From the NCBI RefSeq assembly GCF_030269925.1, contig NC_085128.1, positions 12,402,501 through 12,466,500 on the forward strand: a DNA stretch of 64,000 nucleotides, read 5' to 3'. Under the pieces are notes generated by a model that did not search any database, was not told where the DNA came from, and saw nothing but the letters and a program-made list of their open reading frames with translations. The number at the start of each line of letters is the position of its first letter. The first letter of the stretch is position 1. Position numbers and translations under genes: made by a program. This stretch comes from Bombyx mori. Lineage: Eukaryota; Arthropoda; Insecta; Lepidoptera; Bombycidae. This document shows positions 34,753 through 47,512 of this stretch, in pieces.

Positions 34753-37651
34753 CAGCACTTGGATTATTGTGCGATAGGGAGTTTAGGAACTTTAAGCTGC
34801 AACACGCCTCGGGTACCGTTTCCAAAGCGTACTGTTACGAGGATTTATTAGAAAAGCTTTTTAAAAAACTATGTTTATTTAATTCTAATAATTAAAACAT
34901 TTGAAATTAACAATTGAAATTAATTGGGGCAAGTGTCACGGGAAACGCGGTTAGAATGGAACTGCGAGATCTATCGGCAACCTAACTAAGCTGCATTACG
35001 TCGTACACCTTACATTGCATTTTTAGGTACATTAAGAATATATAACAGTACGCAGAGGTCCCGATAGTTACCTTCTCACCCCAAAAAAACCCATTGAATC
35101 TAGAATTGGTCCTGGTTTTCCCATGTTGATTTTTTGAGTTGCAAATCTGTTTTACTTTAAATTTTTATTTACAAAAAAAAACAATATACGTCTTAGTCAT
35201 GAGCCATAGACGGTAATACTTTTAAAGTAAGTTCGATTCTCCGCCTACGTTCGCTTATGTAATGTTAAACATATAAATCTCACGATTTTGGCTTCTGGAC
35301 TTCTAATTGAAAGTAATTAGGTAAGTATAATGTTCCAACCTACAGAGTTACTGTTTTTAGAATGAAAACGTTTGAATTTTTTGTATGTTTCGTACCAACG
35401 ATTGCCCATTTTTAGCGTACATACGGCGTATTGTGTGCCCACACAGATATGCATCACCGCTCCGCCATTTTTGCCATGAAGCTTAGAGACAGCGTTCAGA
35501 GACAGAGATGAGGGCAACCTCACGACCTCAACATAAAATCGAATCGTTATTTGAAAACTAACAAAATCAATAATGGTATCAAATTGGAGCTCCAAAAACA
35601 TGCCTTGAACAAACTTCACAACCATCATTACTTCCTTCATTAAAAGTCCCTTAATTAAAAGTATTACAAAGCAATTAGTCCTGTTCGAGTCTAGTTTAAT
35701 TCGTTATCCTAATACGTTTTCCGTTGGATGATATCCAGAATAAATTTTAAAAATCCGCTTTTCATGTAATCACTTGACCCAAAGTTACGTTTAAAATTTA
35801 CGGGGCGCTCCATTATTTATAAAGTAGATAATTAGTCACAATTATTAGTAAAATAATAATTTGTGTAGGTGGGTGAATAATTTCACGGCCCATCTGCTAT
35901 ATACGTTATGCTGCTACCGGTCCACAGACATCAATCACATCCTGAATGTCACTACTTACCTTAAAAACTGAGGGCTAAATCTCAATTGTGTGGTAGTAAT
36001 TAATAGATTAAGGAAGACAATAAGAAGATGATATGAAGTCTTATTTACGTTGTATGTATAATGTCCCTAGTTTTAAACCATAACAAATATTTTTTTCACG
36101 ACTAAAATAGCGATAGAAGTGGTACCTACCCGTGAGGATTCACAAGAGGCTCTACTACTAGCAAGATATGCAAAAATATTCAAAATTATTTACAAGAAAA
36201 GAGAGGTACGAAGAATATGAACAACCCAACTAAAGTAGTGCTAATGCGATCCTGCTTATTTTATCAAGTGACTCGTTTGAATTTACAAGATGGGACAGCC
36301 ATTATTCAATGCAAATAAAACTTCATCTCATCTCTCAAGGTGTGACGTTGTGATGTCTACAGTGAAGAATGAGCTCATCTGCAATACAATCTTTACCTTT
36401 TTATTTACGTTTTTATAATAAACTGTTTACATTAAACATTGAAAAACAGTTTTTATCGCTGGTATTAGTGTGTATTTTAATTTAAAAACGCAATAAATAC
36501 GTAATTCTTAATTAATTTTAATTCAATTACTTCTTTTCACACAAAAATACACCTCAAATATACGAACAACAAAATCTAATTTACCTTTCATAACCTATTA
36601 AAAAACATAAAAGCGTAAAATAAACCACGAATCTAGCTTAATTTACGCTGACAGCTTTCGAAAACCAAACACAATATGCGAAGCAAGCGAACCAATCACA
36701 CGTTATAGTACAGGATATGTCGGTCACCGCAGCTGAAGTTGCCTTCAATAAGCATCGATTCAGACGTAGAGCAGGAACAATGCTCTATCTGTCTACATGA
36801 ACATCTATAAATGAAGAATTTCAAACTCTATATAATTACTCTGCTCTACATAAAAATAATTTTGCCAGTTTCCAAATTGTGTCTGTATAAATAATGAACT
36901 GCTTTTAAGCAACCACATTGAAATTTAAAATTAAAATAAATTCGAATTCTAGAATCATATTAATGCTATATACACTCGCGATGTTTCTTGACGTAGTTAA
37001 TGCGACATTATAATTTAAAATGATGACAAACTCCATCTTAGTCTTGCGTGACCCCGAAAGCAGTAACGTATTTGAAGCTTGAGAATTATAAATTCGAGGA
37101 AATCGTAAAGTGATTTAAATAATACTCAATAAATGGCAGCGTAACTTATTATAATATATTATAATGATAATAATAGATTAATGAACTAAAGATAAAATAA
37201 ATCGAGAATAATATATTTATTATAATCATAATAAATATTATTTTATACATTTTAATCATAGTAAATCTATGATATTTTTTAGGTTACACAGCGCTGAATA
37301 CGCGAGGTATTGTGAACTTCCTAAAGATATCGATTATTTAAGTAATTCTGAAATGAAAAGAATAATTTTCAAACTTACTCAACATTGTTGCCTTCTATAA
37401 ACCCGTCATAATATACCTAGGTGTGTATTTTATTCCTCTAACTAGTGTATATGTGAACTTATATGAGATTGCCAAATTGTTAATTCCCACTACACAACAG
37501 CTGGTCGTATAAAGGTAATGATCCACATGCAATGATTAACGTTTCGACTTTAATAGGTAGCTTGGAACGCACAACATAGCTAGCTACATACTACATAATA
37601 TATTATCGCGTTTATGTATGATACTCGTAAATGTCAAGCCGCCTCTAAGGA
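34753..37651. other. AT-rich spacer with decayed Bm1 patches
   Basis: A degenerate minus-strand Bm1 covers about 35864-36172 ('gtacctacccgtgaggattcac' region) and a plus-strand scrap about 36290-36390. The 107-codon frame at 35317-35640 overlaps decayed repeat-like sequence. No gene is supported. Confidence 0.4.
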
Positions 37652-37757
37652 AAGGTGGGTGGCGCATTTACGTTGTGGATGTCTATGGGCTCCAGTAACT
37701 ACTTAACACCAGGTGGGCTGTGAGCTCGTCCACACATCTAAGCAATAAAAAAAAACC
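37652..37757 (+). repeat. Bm1 SINE 3' end
   Basis: The last ~100 bp of Bm1 with its A tail, directly followed by the T-run of the next element in opposite orientation. Confidence 0.8.
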
Positions 37758-38075
37758 TTTTTTTTTTTTTTTCCACCTATGCTGATAGCCTTGAGAGACT
37801 ATTTCAGCTTCACCCTAACGTTTGTAGGTGAGCTCGCGGGGCTCAACCGGAGAGTTGCTAACACTGACCCTAGCAAGAGCAGTGCTTTGCAGAATTTACC
37901 ACCGGATCGGAAACGCGACCCCCTGAGAAGATCCGGCGAGAAACTCAGTGGGCTGTGTCTATGGGTTAGTTTGCTCGTCGAGCCCTTCGTCGCAAGCGAC
38001 GGGTTCGACGAGGACGGTGACCGGTGGTTGTGGTGCCTAAAAGCACCGTTAATGGATCAGGAGGATCCGTAATGA
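37758..38075 (-). repeat. Retroelement 3' end, longer copy
   Basis: Same family as 233-608, including the shared module (37895-37953) and the further 'gcgacgggttcgacgaggac' and 'ggatcaggaggatccg' segments. It abuts the Bm1 tail head to tail. Confidence 0.7.
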
Positions 38076-38259
38076 CGTGAAATTAACTTACACCACTTAC
38101 GTAACATATAAAAATATATATATATATATATTTTTTTTATATTAAAAACGGATAATCAAGCTACGTAATAATATACCACCACATATACCAATTTAATGGT
38201 TAATCATAATACTAAGTATTCTATTTGAAAATATTGATTTACTGATGAATAAGTCAAGG

Positions 38260-38597
38260 TTTTTTTTTTTATTGCCCTTGTAGGCAGACGAGCATACGGC
38301 CCACCTGATGGTGAGTGGTTACCGTCGCCCATGGACTTCAGCAATGCCAGAGGCAGAGCCAAGTCGCTGCCTACCGCTTAATACTCTTCACAAGTCTCGT
38401 TTGAAGAAGGACATGTCATAGCGCTCGGGAAACACCGTGGAGGGGAGCTCATTCCATAGCCGGATGGTACGTGGCAAAAAAGACCTCTGGAAACGCACTG
38501 TGGATGACCGCAGTGGCTCCAGGTAGTATGAATGAACTCTACTCCGGTGACGGTCCGAAGAGGATTTATTATTTATTGCATGATTATCATCTGCCAT
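38260..38597 (-). pseudogene. Jockey/CR1-type LINE, last ~65 codons and 3' UTR
   Basis: The minus strand encodes SYYLEPLRSSTVRFQRSFLP then RTIRLWNELPSTVFPERYD and FFKRDL, ending in a stop at 38388, the conserved tail of LINE ORF2 proteins. The 3' UTR ends in poly(A) (plus T-run 38260-38270). The 5' part is missing. An (AT)n run at about 38113-38132 lies nearby. Confidence 0.75.
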
Positions 38598-39026
38598 TGC
38601 GTAAGTTGCAGTCGTAAAAGGCGACTAAGCGATTAACCCGAGAATAGACAGTACTGTCCTCTATACTGTACCTGTTATAGTGTGTGTGTATGGTGCGCCT
38701 GCAATCACCTAATCGACATTTATTGATGGTGACGCATTTTACGAGCCTACACAGACGGGTAATATCATCTTGCCTAACGTTGCTACGAAGCTATCGTGCG
38801 TTCCTATTTGAAGATTAAGACAGCTGGCTCCGGTAATCATTTACTACCAGGTGCGTCGTAAATACGTTTCTCATCAATAGTAATAACAGAGACAATGAAA
38901 ATGGGAACCCAGTCTCACCCATCTACTACCTTCATCTTCTATATTTTCCGATCATCTGTCAGAAGCACCAATAGGCCTTGTTTACCAACTTAATCGTCCC
39001 ACTAGTTTAAATCATGATTTGCTAAA

Positions 39027-39064
39027 TCCAATGGCTAACATAATATTTCATGTTAGCCATTGGA
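39027..39064. other. Perfect 15-bp hairpin
   Basis: Arms 39027-39041 (tccaatggctaacat) and 39050-39064 are perfect reverse complements around an 8-nt loop. No transposon context is seen. Confidence 0.7.
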
Positions 39065-39173
39065 ATTAGGCAGTAACCAAAAAAAATTAGAGTTAAATTA
39101 TCCGAGACTGGTCTTATAACTTCACCTGAGGGAATAAATAAGAAGTATTGTTAAAAAAAAGTTAATAGCTATT

Positions 39174-39340
39174 TTATTTATTTATTGCCCTTGTAGGCGG
39201 ACGAGCATACGGCCCACCTGATGGTGAGTGGTTATCGTCGCCCATGGACTTCAGCAATTCCAGGGGCAGAGCCAGGCCGCTACCTACCTTTAAGTACACT
39301 CCACACGCCTCGTTTGAAGAAGGACATGAATACAATTCAT
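39174..39340 (-). repeat. Jockey/CR1-type LINE 3' end
   Basis: Same tail as 38260-38597 ('ggcggacgagcatacggccc', 'catggacttcagcaattcca') with only a few C-terminal codons (cgtttgaagaaggacatg). Confidence 0.7.
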
Positions 39341-39873
39341 AAACAGAAGAATATTTTCTCAACAATAAAAGCTTTAACCAGATACAAAAGTCTAATTTTC
39401 AACTTCATACATACTAGTCAAAAAATTAAGTAAATACTAATAAAAACTACAGACTTAAATCTAATGTATACACATAAATACAAACAAACATGCGAGAAGA
39501 ATACAAATCAAGTCCTATTAAAGCCATCGCAACGAAATCACAAAACAACGGAACGTTTTTCTTATTCAAAAATCAAGTTAGAACGAGACGACATCACGGG
39601 ATGTTCCATTGATGACGTCAACCATTAGACGCACGGGCCGAGTCGAATAAAAAACTTATACATACAGAAAAAAAGCCAAGACCTCCACACACGAGCAGCA
39701 CAAAAACTAGCGATGCGTTTGATGAGGCAACTTTTTTTCACGCCTCACGCACCTGCATTCTGTGTAGCATTTGAATAACAATTGATCCCTAGACTTTTTC
39801 AACATCACCCAACATGCTTTTAAATTTTGGTCGACGTTAACGTTAACTCATTAATGAAATCAGTTGAACTCAC
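39341..39873. other. Repeat-poor spacer
   Basis: No gene or transposon recognised; on the minus strand this would be the start of the intron after the putative first exon. Confidence 0.4.
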
Positions 39874-40600
39874 CTTTATAGAGAAATCAGTGCGCGCGCA
39901 GGTAAAACACAGGAATCCCACAGGTGAACGGTACCAGCCGTTTGAAAACTTAAATTAAAAGCTCGAAAATCGGACGACTGTAACACTCGTGCACTCCTTG
40001 TTAGCAGCGCAGCACTACACTTACAACAACACTGTCACGGTTTGTTTATCAAATTACGGGCTGCTTATTAATAATTTCAATGACCCCAAGTGCGCATGCC
40101 CGTCCAACACGCGCCCACTTTGAAAATAGGTTATGTTTAAGTTTTGAGCACTTCCACTGAAACACCGGTACACGCAGAAGCACAAACTTCCCAGAAGAAT
40201 CCAGTTGGAACAACTCGAGAAAACTTTTCAAAAGCCCGCCTTTTCCTCAACTTTTAAACTTTGAGACAAACAGGTTCCCACGGGTCTCGTTTCCGTTTAA
40301 TCACTTAGGAAGCACAATTTGACGATCAACCGGCTCTCCTAACGTAAATGAAGGCCGTATGCGTTTTTTAAACACTTAAAAACTCCGAAAACCGGTACGA
40401 TTTGATTCCACACGTGACACAGTCAAAACGTAAACACAGTAACACACGAATTCACTCTGTTTCGATGAAGGATAACATGTTTAAAGTGGCACGAAGTTCG
40501 AGTGACAAATTAAACGAATAGAAAAAGAAAAGAAACGAAGAATACTAAAGTCGGCGACTGCGAAGCCGAGCGTCCGACACTCCTGCTGAGCGGTGTACTA
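39874..40600 (-). other. Putative 5' UTR exon of a host gene
   Basis: The minus strand carries a near-perfect splice donor CTATAAAG/GTGAGTT with the boundary at 39874/39873. Upstream lies about 700 bp of repeat-free, mixed-composition sequence leading back to a GC-rich block. No long ORF occurs, so it would be mainly non-coding. The exon limits are inferred. If real, the gene continues leftwards in this window, where exon candidates are weak (13.5 kb). Confidence 0.3.
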
Positions 40601-40680
40601 AACGCGAGAGGCCGCGCGACCCGCACCGCCCCGCGCACCTCAAGCGCCGCCCCCGAGCGCCCTGCGACCCGCGCTCATCT
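40560..40680 (-). promoter_or_regulatory. GC-rich promoter-like block
   Basis: About 120 bp of strongly CpG-rich sequence in AT-rich surroundings, with initiator-like TCAGC/GCAGTC words on the minus strand near 40580. It is not related to the GC-rich LINE at 44-53 kb. It fits a housekeeping-type promoter but there is no direct evidence of transcription. Confidence 0.3.
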
Positions 40681-40754
40681 AAATAATGTTCAAAAAAAAT
40701 TCAAGAGCATTGAAAAAGTAAGCCTTCGGGTGACCCTTAGCTTTCTCAACATGT

Positions 40755-40960
40755 AAATTAACCCATAGACACAGCCCACTGAGTTTCTTGCCGGATCTTC
40801 CCAGCGGGCTGCGTTTCCGATCCAGTGGTAGATTCTGCAAAGCACTGCTCTTGCTAGGGCCAATATTAACAACACTCCCGGCTTAAACCCCGTGAGCTCA
40901 CTTACACGTCATGCAAAAGCTGAAATAGCCTCTCAAGCATCAGCATGGGTAGAAAAAAAA
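40755..40960 (+). repeat. Retroelement 3' end, plus strand
   Basis: Same family as 233-608 in the opposite orientation: 'cactgagtttcttgccgg' module at 40774-40832, then 'cttgctagggcca', 'gtgagctca' and an A-rich end near 40955. Confidence 0.7.
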
Positions 40961-43900
40961 TGGTAATGCAAGCTACCGAACTTGCTTGCAGAAGTTTAGT
41001 AGGTGTCGATGTCGCCCGAGAGCATGTCGTCGCGTGCACCAGCGCCGGAAAACATTCTATTAGTCTACCAACACGTGCGTAACGCACCCTCCCCGACCCG
41101 CTGAGGCTATCATTCAATTCATTGAATTCCGCGACCAATTGCACTGCCAACTTCCGATTACATTTGAACTACTTGTACAAACAATGCAGACATTGTAAAC
41201 AAGTGACTCTATAAAAGGAGAGTTACAAATATTTTTTTATAATGTAGAGTCGGATATTTAGAAAAACACATGAAAAATAAAATTCTGAATTATGTCATAA
41301 GCCAGTAAGTAAGATTTGTTTTTAAATTATTAAATAAAATCTATAGAATAGTTATGCATAACTTCATTATAATTTTTTTTTTTTTTTAAATATTGTCTAA
41401 CTTGATATGAAAAAGAAAAACACATTTAATAAATTCAAATTTTATCGAGTTTTTTCTTCTGTGAAATTTAGAAAATCAATCTTAAATTTTAATGAAATGA
41501 ATTACAAGAATTATGTTAAAAAATACAGAATTACAAAATTCAAACTAAAAAGATTAGTTTGTAGCGGCTTATCAACAATTTTCAACGGGTTTTATGATTA
41601 GTTATGCAACACAACCTGTACTGTGAAAATATGATTGAAAAATGGACTAATACATTTTTCTTAATAAAGTAAAAACAATACAAGTTCGGAGCGAATTTAA
41701 AAAATGTTAAGCTTTTGTTAGTTTTATTGATTACATAGTTATATAAAGAAGCTTATTCCCTATGCTGTGATAAATAGTTACCGGAGTCCACCACAACACA
41801 AATGCTCCCACCCTTCTTGAAACATGGTGTTGAAGTCTCATTGCATTGTACAATGGGCACCCCAACCTACAAACGAAGAAAGAAGACCAGCTTCGCGTTA
41901 GCAATAGGCCGGATGGTGATACCTGCTCGCTCATTTTATTAATACGCTCCACGAGTAAGAGTCATTTCCCATTTTTCCATACCTCAAACACTTCCCGCGG
42001 TCACGACTGACGGTCAAAAGAAATACAAGATCAAATCATAAGTGCTTTTAATTCTGCCCACAGAAATTGCACTTTATTTGCTGGTGTCGGTAAAATCTCG
42101 ATACAAGAATGAATTACGTGGACTATCTCGATCCGAACTTGTACCTTCCATGAAGTATTGAATTTAAACTAATTTCGAGAATACTCCGTGAAAGGCATTA
42201 AAGAAACGAATCGAGTATCGGTATGCGGCGCATAAGACGAATAGAAACTGACTGAAAGGTTTGTCGGGTTTATATTTGCATACAGTATATACACTTAAGA
42301 GAAACGTGCCTCAACATTTATTTCAATAAAGCAAAAGATCTGATTCGATATGTGTTTATACAAAATAAAAAATTCACGTGTGATGTAATACCTTAATAAT
42401 TTTTACGTAAAAAGTTATTTAAGGGCTAAAATTAAGCATAAAGACACTTGTGTGCTCAAAAATATCGTCCTTGGTGACCTCAATAATTTAAGGTCTGAAG
42501 TTTAACTTTAATCAATAATAGAAGTACCCTCAATTACTATCTTCTCTCGAAACTCTTCCGATGTCCCATTCCTGTGATTTTTGTAGTAAAGTCAAATCCA
42601 TTTTAATTCTGTTATAATATATTTCTGCTGCAATGTATTCGCACGCTTCAGTCTAAAGGATATAATGACATACGTATTGACATAGATACGCCGACCTGCT
42701 GTAATTAATTAACGGTGCCGATATATAAAATCTTATGCAATGAAAAGCAAAAAAAAAGCAAAAGTACAAAAAAATAAGTAACAAAAAAAACAGAAATTAA
42801 AAACTCTACCTAGAAATTAATTACGCATAAATTGAATGACCTTAGAAGTTTCACATACCTTCGGATTTTTAGGAAGCAGCTTTTAAATGACAATTTCATA
42901 GAGAAAAATAAAGTACTTTTTTATTTTGTTGTTTTCTAAAAATTAATCTTTCAACTCATGCTGAAACGTTTCAAATCGTCAACCGCCATCTAGTTTGTTA
43001 CAAAAATTAAGATGGCAATAATACAGTCTATTAATGTAAGTCACAATTAAAGTCAGATCCCAGTAACCTATCTGGTCCGTCTGGAGTTGAATAGCAAATG
43101 CTTCTCAGCAACGGAGTCCATATTTTTTGTAATATCGATCTTAGGCAGCTACCATAGACAGTGAGAACCCTACGATCTTAAGCTCGAGATATAAAGTTTG
43201 GTGGTACCTATCCACATGGACCCATAATAGATCTGATCAATATTCTTGGAATAACAGCTATAATCACTGCTTAGAACGTAACAAGTAATTAATTTTAGTA
43301 AATATTTTTACTAAAATTTTGTAACATGGTAAATGTAAAATGTAAAATGTTTGTAAAATGGTTACATGGTAAAACAGTCTGTGTAGGCTTACAACTGGAC
43401 CGACAACCTCTCGAAGACAACCAGAGAAGGGTTAGATAAGATACAAACAGGGTATTGTTACGTAAAGCCTGTTCAAGGAAAGCTATGATTGAGTATTTCC
43501 ATATACATATAATAAAAAAGCAGTACAATTTTAATTAAAAAAAAAACATTCCAAATTCAAAAACTGAAACATACAGCCAGAGCCTTATTTTTTAACAAAG
43601 GAACTAAACTGAATAGTGTCATTATGGACTAGACCAAGGAGGCGATAAAAATGGTTTTACGACATGAACTAGTACTGAAATGAACCTACCTGTGTTTAGA
43701 TCCTGAACAGATATGAAAAATTGTCACGTGATAAAACAGAATGAGCACGTTTACGGACTGATGATACTCGTTAACGTATTTTACTGGTACCACACTACTA
43801 ATTAACATCGTTTCGTAATTAACGTTTTTTTTTTTGGGTCGTAACCTACTTATTCAGCTCTTTGTTTAAGTCTTGATAGACGATTTTTGGTTGAGAATAA

Positions 43901-44009
43901 TGGACATGACATTTTTTTTAATACACGTATTTGTAGCTCATTTTTCTGTATTTGTAAAATTTATATAACTAAATAATATTAATATAATAACAATAGCTAG
44001 TTTACACGA
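40961..44009. other. AT-rich spacer with one decayed Bm1
   Basis: A degenerate minus-strand Bm1 covers about 41765-41935. A-runs lie near 42750-42790. No gene or RNA is recognised. Confidence 0.45.
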
Positions 44010-44057
44010 TGTGAGGCGTCAGTGTATTCATCTAGGCAATAAAAAAATCTTAATATA

Positions 44058-44072
44058 GGTTTGTGAGAACTG
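44058..44072. repeat. 15-bp target duplication, left
   Basis: ggtttgtgagaactg recurs at 53663-53677 right after the poly(A) of the outer LINE. Just before it, 'tcatctaggcaataaaaaaa' is a Bm1 tail, so the LINE landed beside an old SINE. Confidence 0.95.
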
Positions 44073-44218
44073 CCCGAGGGACCTGGGCGGGCCCCCCGGC
44101 GCGCACTCTGCGTGGCCGGGGGCTCCGTCTGTGGGGGAGTTTTGCTGGACTTCCACCGGGCGCGTCCGTAGGTGGCGGATAACGGGATCCTCTGGGAACA
44201 GTCCCACTCCCAGGGGTA

Positions 44219-44323
44219 TCGTCCGGTCTTTTTCGTTGCAAGGATTTCTAGGTGTTAGGTAGGTAGGCTAGGTGTAGGAGTAGGGTAGCCTAGTTAGGCT
44301 TTGCAACGAAAGAGATCGGATGA
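44219..44323 (+). promoter_or_regulatory. Long RNA stem-loop in the LINE 5' UTR
   Basis: Arms 44219-44240 and 44302-44323 pair over all 22 positions as RNA, with three G-U wobbles. Inside lies a second perfect 7-bp stem (44264-44270 taggcta with 44286-44292 tagccta) around a 15-nt loop. It may act in translation start or promoter function. Confidence 0.6.
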
Positions 44324-44943
44324 CGCGGACCAAAACCAGCAGGGGGAGTTGCGGGCTCTCCACGCCCTTCACTCGCTGAAGGGTGCTCCTCCTGGAGACG
44401 CTCGGGCTCCCTCTCTTTTCCCCTTTCTTCCCCCTTTTTCTTTTTTCTTCGGGTCACGTCCGACCCGTTTCGGACGTAACCCACGGGTGGTGGTGGGCCA
44501 CTTTTGGCCTGCCCTTTGATGGAGAAGTGAGCCGGCGTTGCTTACGCATCTTCCGGCCGCTGGTCGCCATGTCCCCGGCTTCGGCTACAGGGGCACGCCC
44601 TCCAGAGGGGGGTACCGGTATACCGGCGTGGCTTCGTCGTTGCTGCTCTTTTGAGCGTCGGGCGGTGGTCTGCCGTGTTGCTCGTTGCACTCGGCGGGCC
44701 GCCGGCCAACCCGTAATCCTCACCGCGTGGGGGACGGGGGCCGCTGCCGCGAGGCACGGGGCCGCGAGGACGTAAACCTCTTTAAAAAATGCCCCAATCC
44801 TAAGCTCTGGTGCCCGGCGATGGGATGAATGGCTGGAGGGAGTCCAGTCCCGAGGGTACCAACCAGACCCCAGGGGACCGACCCCTGGTTAATAAAAAAG
44901 GACAAATGGAATAATGGCAACAGTTAAAAAAATTATTACCCCA

Positions 44944-44957
44944 GGAGGGTACCTCCC
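44944..44957. repeat. 14-bp target duplication of the nested LINE, left
   Basis: ggagggtacctccc recurs at 47511-47524 immediately after the nested poly(A). Confidence 0.9.
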
Positions 44958-44990
44958 CCAGCAGCGGGGGGAGACTTTGAGCCCCCCCAG

Positions 44991-46967
44991 ATGGACGCCA
45001 CGTGGGGCACGCCTCCGCGTCGCCCCAGCGTTCCCGCTGCCGAGGAGCCCCCTCCCCCTATCACGGGGGCGGAGATCCATGCGGCCGTTTCCAGAATGAG
45101 AGCGAAGGACACGGCCCCCGGCCCTGACGGTGTTCACGGCCGGGTCTGGAGCTTGGCCTTCGAGGCCCTAGGGGACCGGCTCGGGGGGCTTTTCGAAGCG
45201 TGCCTCGAGTCGGGACGGTTCCCGTCGAAATGGAAGACGGGCAGACTGGTCCTTCTGCGGAAGGACGGGCGCCCCGCGGACTCACCCGCGGGCTATCGCC
45301 CCATCGTGTTGCTGGACGAAGCGGGCAAGATGCTCGAGAGGATCGTCGCGGCCCGCATCGTCCGGCACCTGACCGAGACGGGTCCCGATCTTTCGGCGGA
45401 GCAATACGGCTTCAGAGAGGGCCGCTCGACTATCGACGCAATTCTGCGCGTGCGGGCCCTCTCCGATGAAGCCGTATCCCGGGGCGGGGTGGCGATGGCG
45501 TTATCCTTAGATGTAAGGAACGCCTTCAACACCCTGCCCTGGTCGGTGATCGCGGGGGCGCTGGAGTATCACGGCGTCCCCGCATACCTCCGCCGACTGA
45601 TCGGCTCCTACCTCGAGGGCAGGTCGATCCAGTGCATCGGACACGGTGGGGCGATGTACCGCTTCCCCGTCGAGCGCGGTGTTCCGCAGGGGTCCGTCCT
45701 GGGCCCCCTGCTGTGGAACATCGGCTACGACTGGGTCCTGCGGGGCGTCATTCGGGGTCCCCTCCCCGGGCTGAGCGTAATTTGTTACGCCGACGACACG
45801 TTGGTCGTGGCTCCGGGGAGGGACTACCGGGAGTCTGCCCGTCTGGCGTGCGCAGGCGTGGCACACGTCGTCACAAGGATCCGACGGCTGGGACTCGAGG
45901 TGGCGCTCGACAAAACCCAGGCCCTGTTGTTTCACGGGCCGGGACGAGCGCCGCCTCTGGGTGCCCACCTCGTGATCGGAGGCGTCCGCGTCGGGGTCGG
46001 GGTGACCGGTCTTCGGTACCTCGGCCTTGAACTGGATGGTCGGTGGAACTTCCGCGCTCACTTTGCGAAGTTGGGCCCTCGACTGATGGCGACGGCCGGC
46101 TCTTTGAGCCGGCTGCTTCCAAACGTCGGGGGTCCCGATCAGGTGGCGCGCCGCCTCTACATGGGGGTGGTGCGGTCGATGGCACTATACGGCGCGCCCG
46201 TATGGTGCCGCGCCCTGACCCGCCAGAACGTCGCCGCGCTGCGACGTCCGCAGCGCGCGATCGCGGTCAGGGCGATCCGAGGATACCGCACCGTCTCCTT
46301 CGAGGCGGCGTGCTTGCTCGCCGGGGCGCCACCCTGGGACCTGGAAGCGGGGGCGCTCGCTGCCGATTACCGGTGGCGTAGCGACCTCCGCTCTAGGGGG
46401 GAAGGGCGCCCCAGCGAAGGTGTAGTTCGAGCGCGGAGGCTCCACTCTCGGCGGTCCGTGCTGGAGGCGTGGTCTCGCCGCTTGGCGGACCCGTCGGCCG
46501 GCCTCCGAACCGTCGAGGCGGTCCGCCCGGTTCTCGCGGACTGGGTGGGCCGCGACCGCGGATGCCTCACCTTCCGGCTAACGCAGATGCTTACCGGCCA
46601 TGGTTGTTTCGGCCGGTACTTGCACAAGATAGCCGGAAGGGAACCGACGGCGCAGTGCCACCACTGCGCGGACCGCGACGAGGAAGACACAGCGGAACAC
46701 ACATTGGCGCGTTGCTCTGGATTTGACGAGCAACGCGCCGCCCTCGTCGCGGTCATAGGAGAGGACCTCTCGCTGCCGCGCGTCGTGGCTACGATGCTCG
46801 GCAGCGACGCGTCCTGGAAGGCGATGCTCGACTTCTGCGAGTCCACCATCTCGCAGAAGGAGGCGGCGGAGCGAGAGAGGGAGAGCTCTTCCCTTTCCGC
46901 ACCGATCCGTCGCCGTCGAGCCGGGGGCCGGAGGCGGGAATACGCCCGTACGTCCCGGCCCCTGTAG
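44991..46967 (+). pseudogene. Truncated ORF2 (RT and zinc finger) of the nested LINE
   Basis: An open frame of 658 codons covers the RT domain (GYRPIVLLDEAGKMLE, GVPQGSVLGP, CYADDTLVV) and the C-terminal CX2CX10HX4C finger (CHHCADRDEEDTAEHTLARC). The endonuclease is absent because of 5' truncation, so it cannot start new insertions alone. The frame is undamaged, consistent with a recent event. The first ATG is simply an internal methionine of ORF2. Confidence 0.85.
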
Positions 46968-47481
46968 GTGGCGGCCTCCCCCCGGTGAAGGTCAAGGGGC
47001 GACCTGAGGGGGTGAGGCCGCGCGGCGCGCTACCAGCACTCTAGCGCGCTGCCGTGGAGTGAATAGAGCGACCGGTCGACGGTGTATCGCGTCCCGACCC
47101 GGCAGGCTGGTTCTGGTCCAGCGGGGTATTCCGGGACACCAGCGGCACCGTCTGGGCGGCCCGACGGGCTGCCGTACCGAGACGGCCGACGTTTCAGAGC
47201 CTTCGATTCGCCTCGAAGGCTCCGTCGGCTGGGCGTCCTTGGGGTGAGCCGCGCCGTCTGGTTGTAGTGTTGACCGCGGTAGCCCCCCTACCTCATCCGG
47301 GTTCTGACCTCGGAGGGGATCGGACGTCGGGTGTAAGAGTGCAGAGGAGTCGTTTAGTGGGTGGGCTCTAAAATCCTTGGGCCCGCGGTCTGCTCACAAC
47401 ACCATGCAGATCGTTGAGTCTCACATACCCCGCGCGCCCCTTTTGCGCGGGGACCTCGTAGGAGGTTCGGCCCTCTACCCG
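46968..47481 (+). other. 3' UTR of the nested LINE
   Basis: Nearly identical to 53115-53628, including the same stem-loop (pairing at 47198-47206 with 47213-47221). Confidence 0.85.

Positions 47482-47512
<31 letters not shown>

Larger units (their letters stand above)
44958..47510 (+). mobile_element. 5'-truncated sibling LINE nested in the outer element
   Basis: It starts at the point matching about 51105 of the outer copy (mid ORF2, just before the RT domain), runs through the ORF2 end and 3' UTR, and ends in 29 uninterrupted A (47482-47510). The 14-bp duplication marks a separate insertion by target-primed reverse transcription. About 10 residue differences in 658 from the outer ORF2 show it came from another member of the family. 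Confidence 0.9.
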
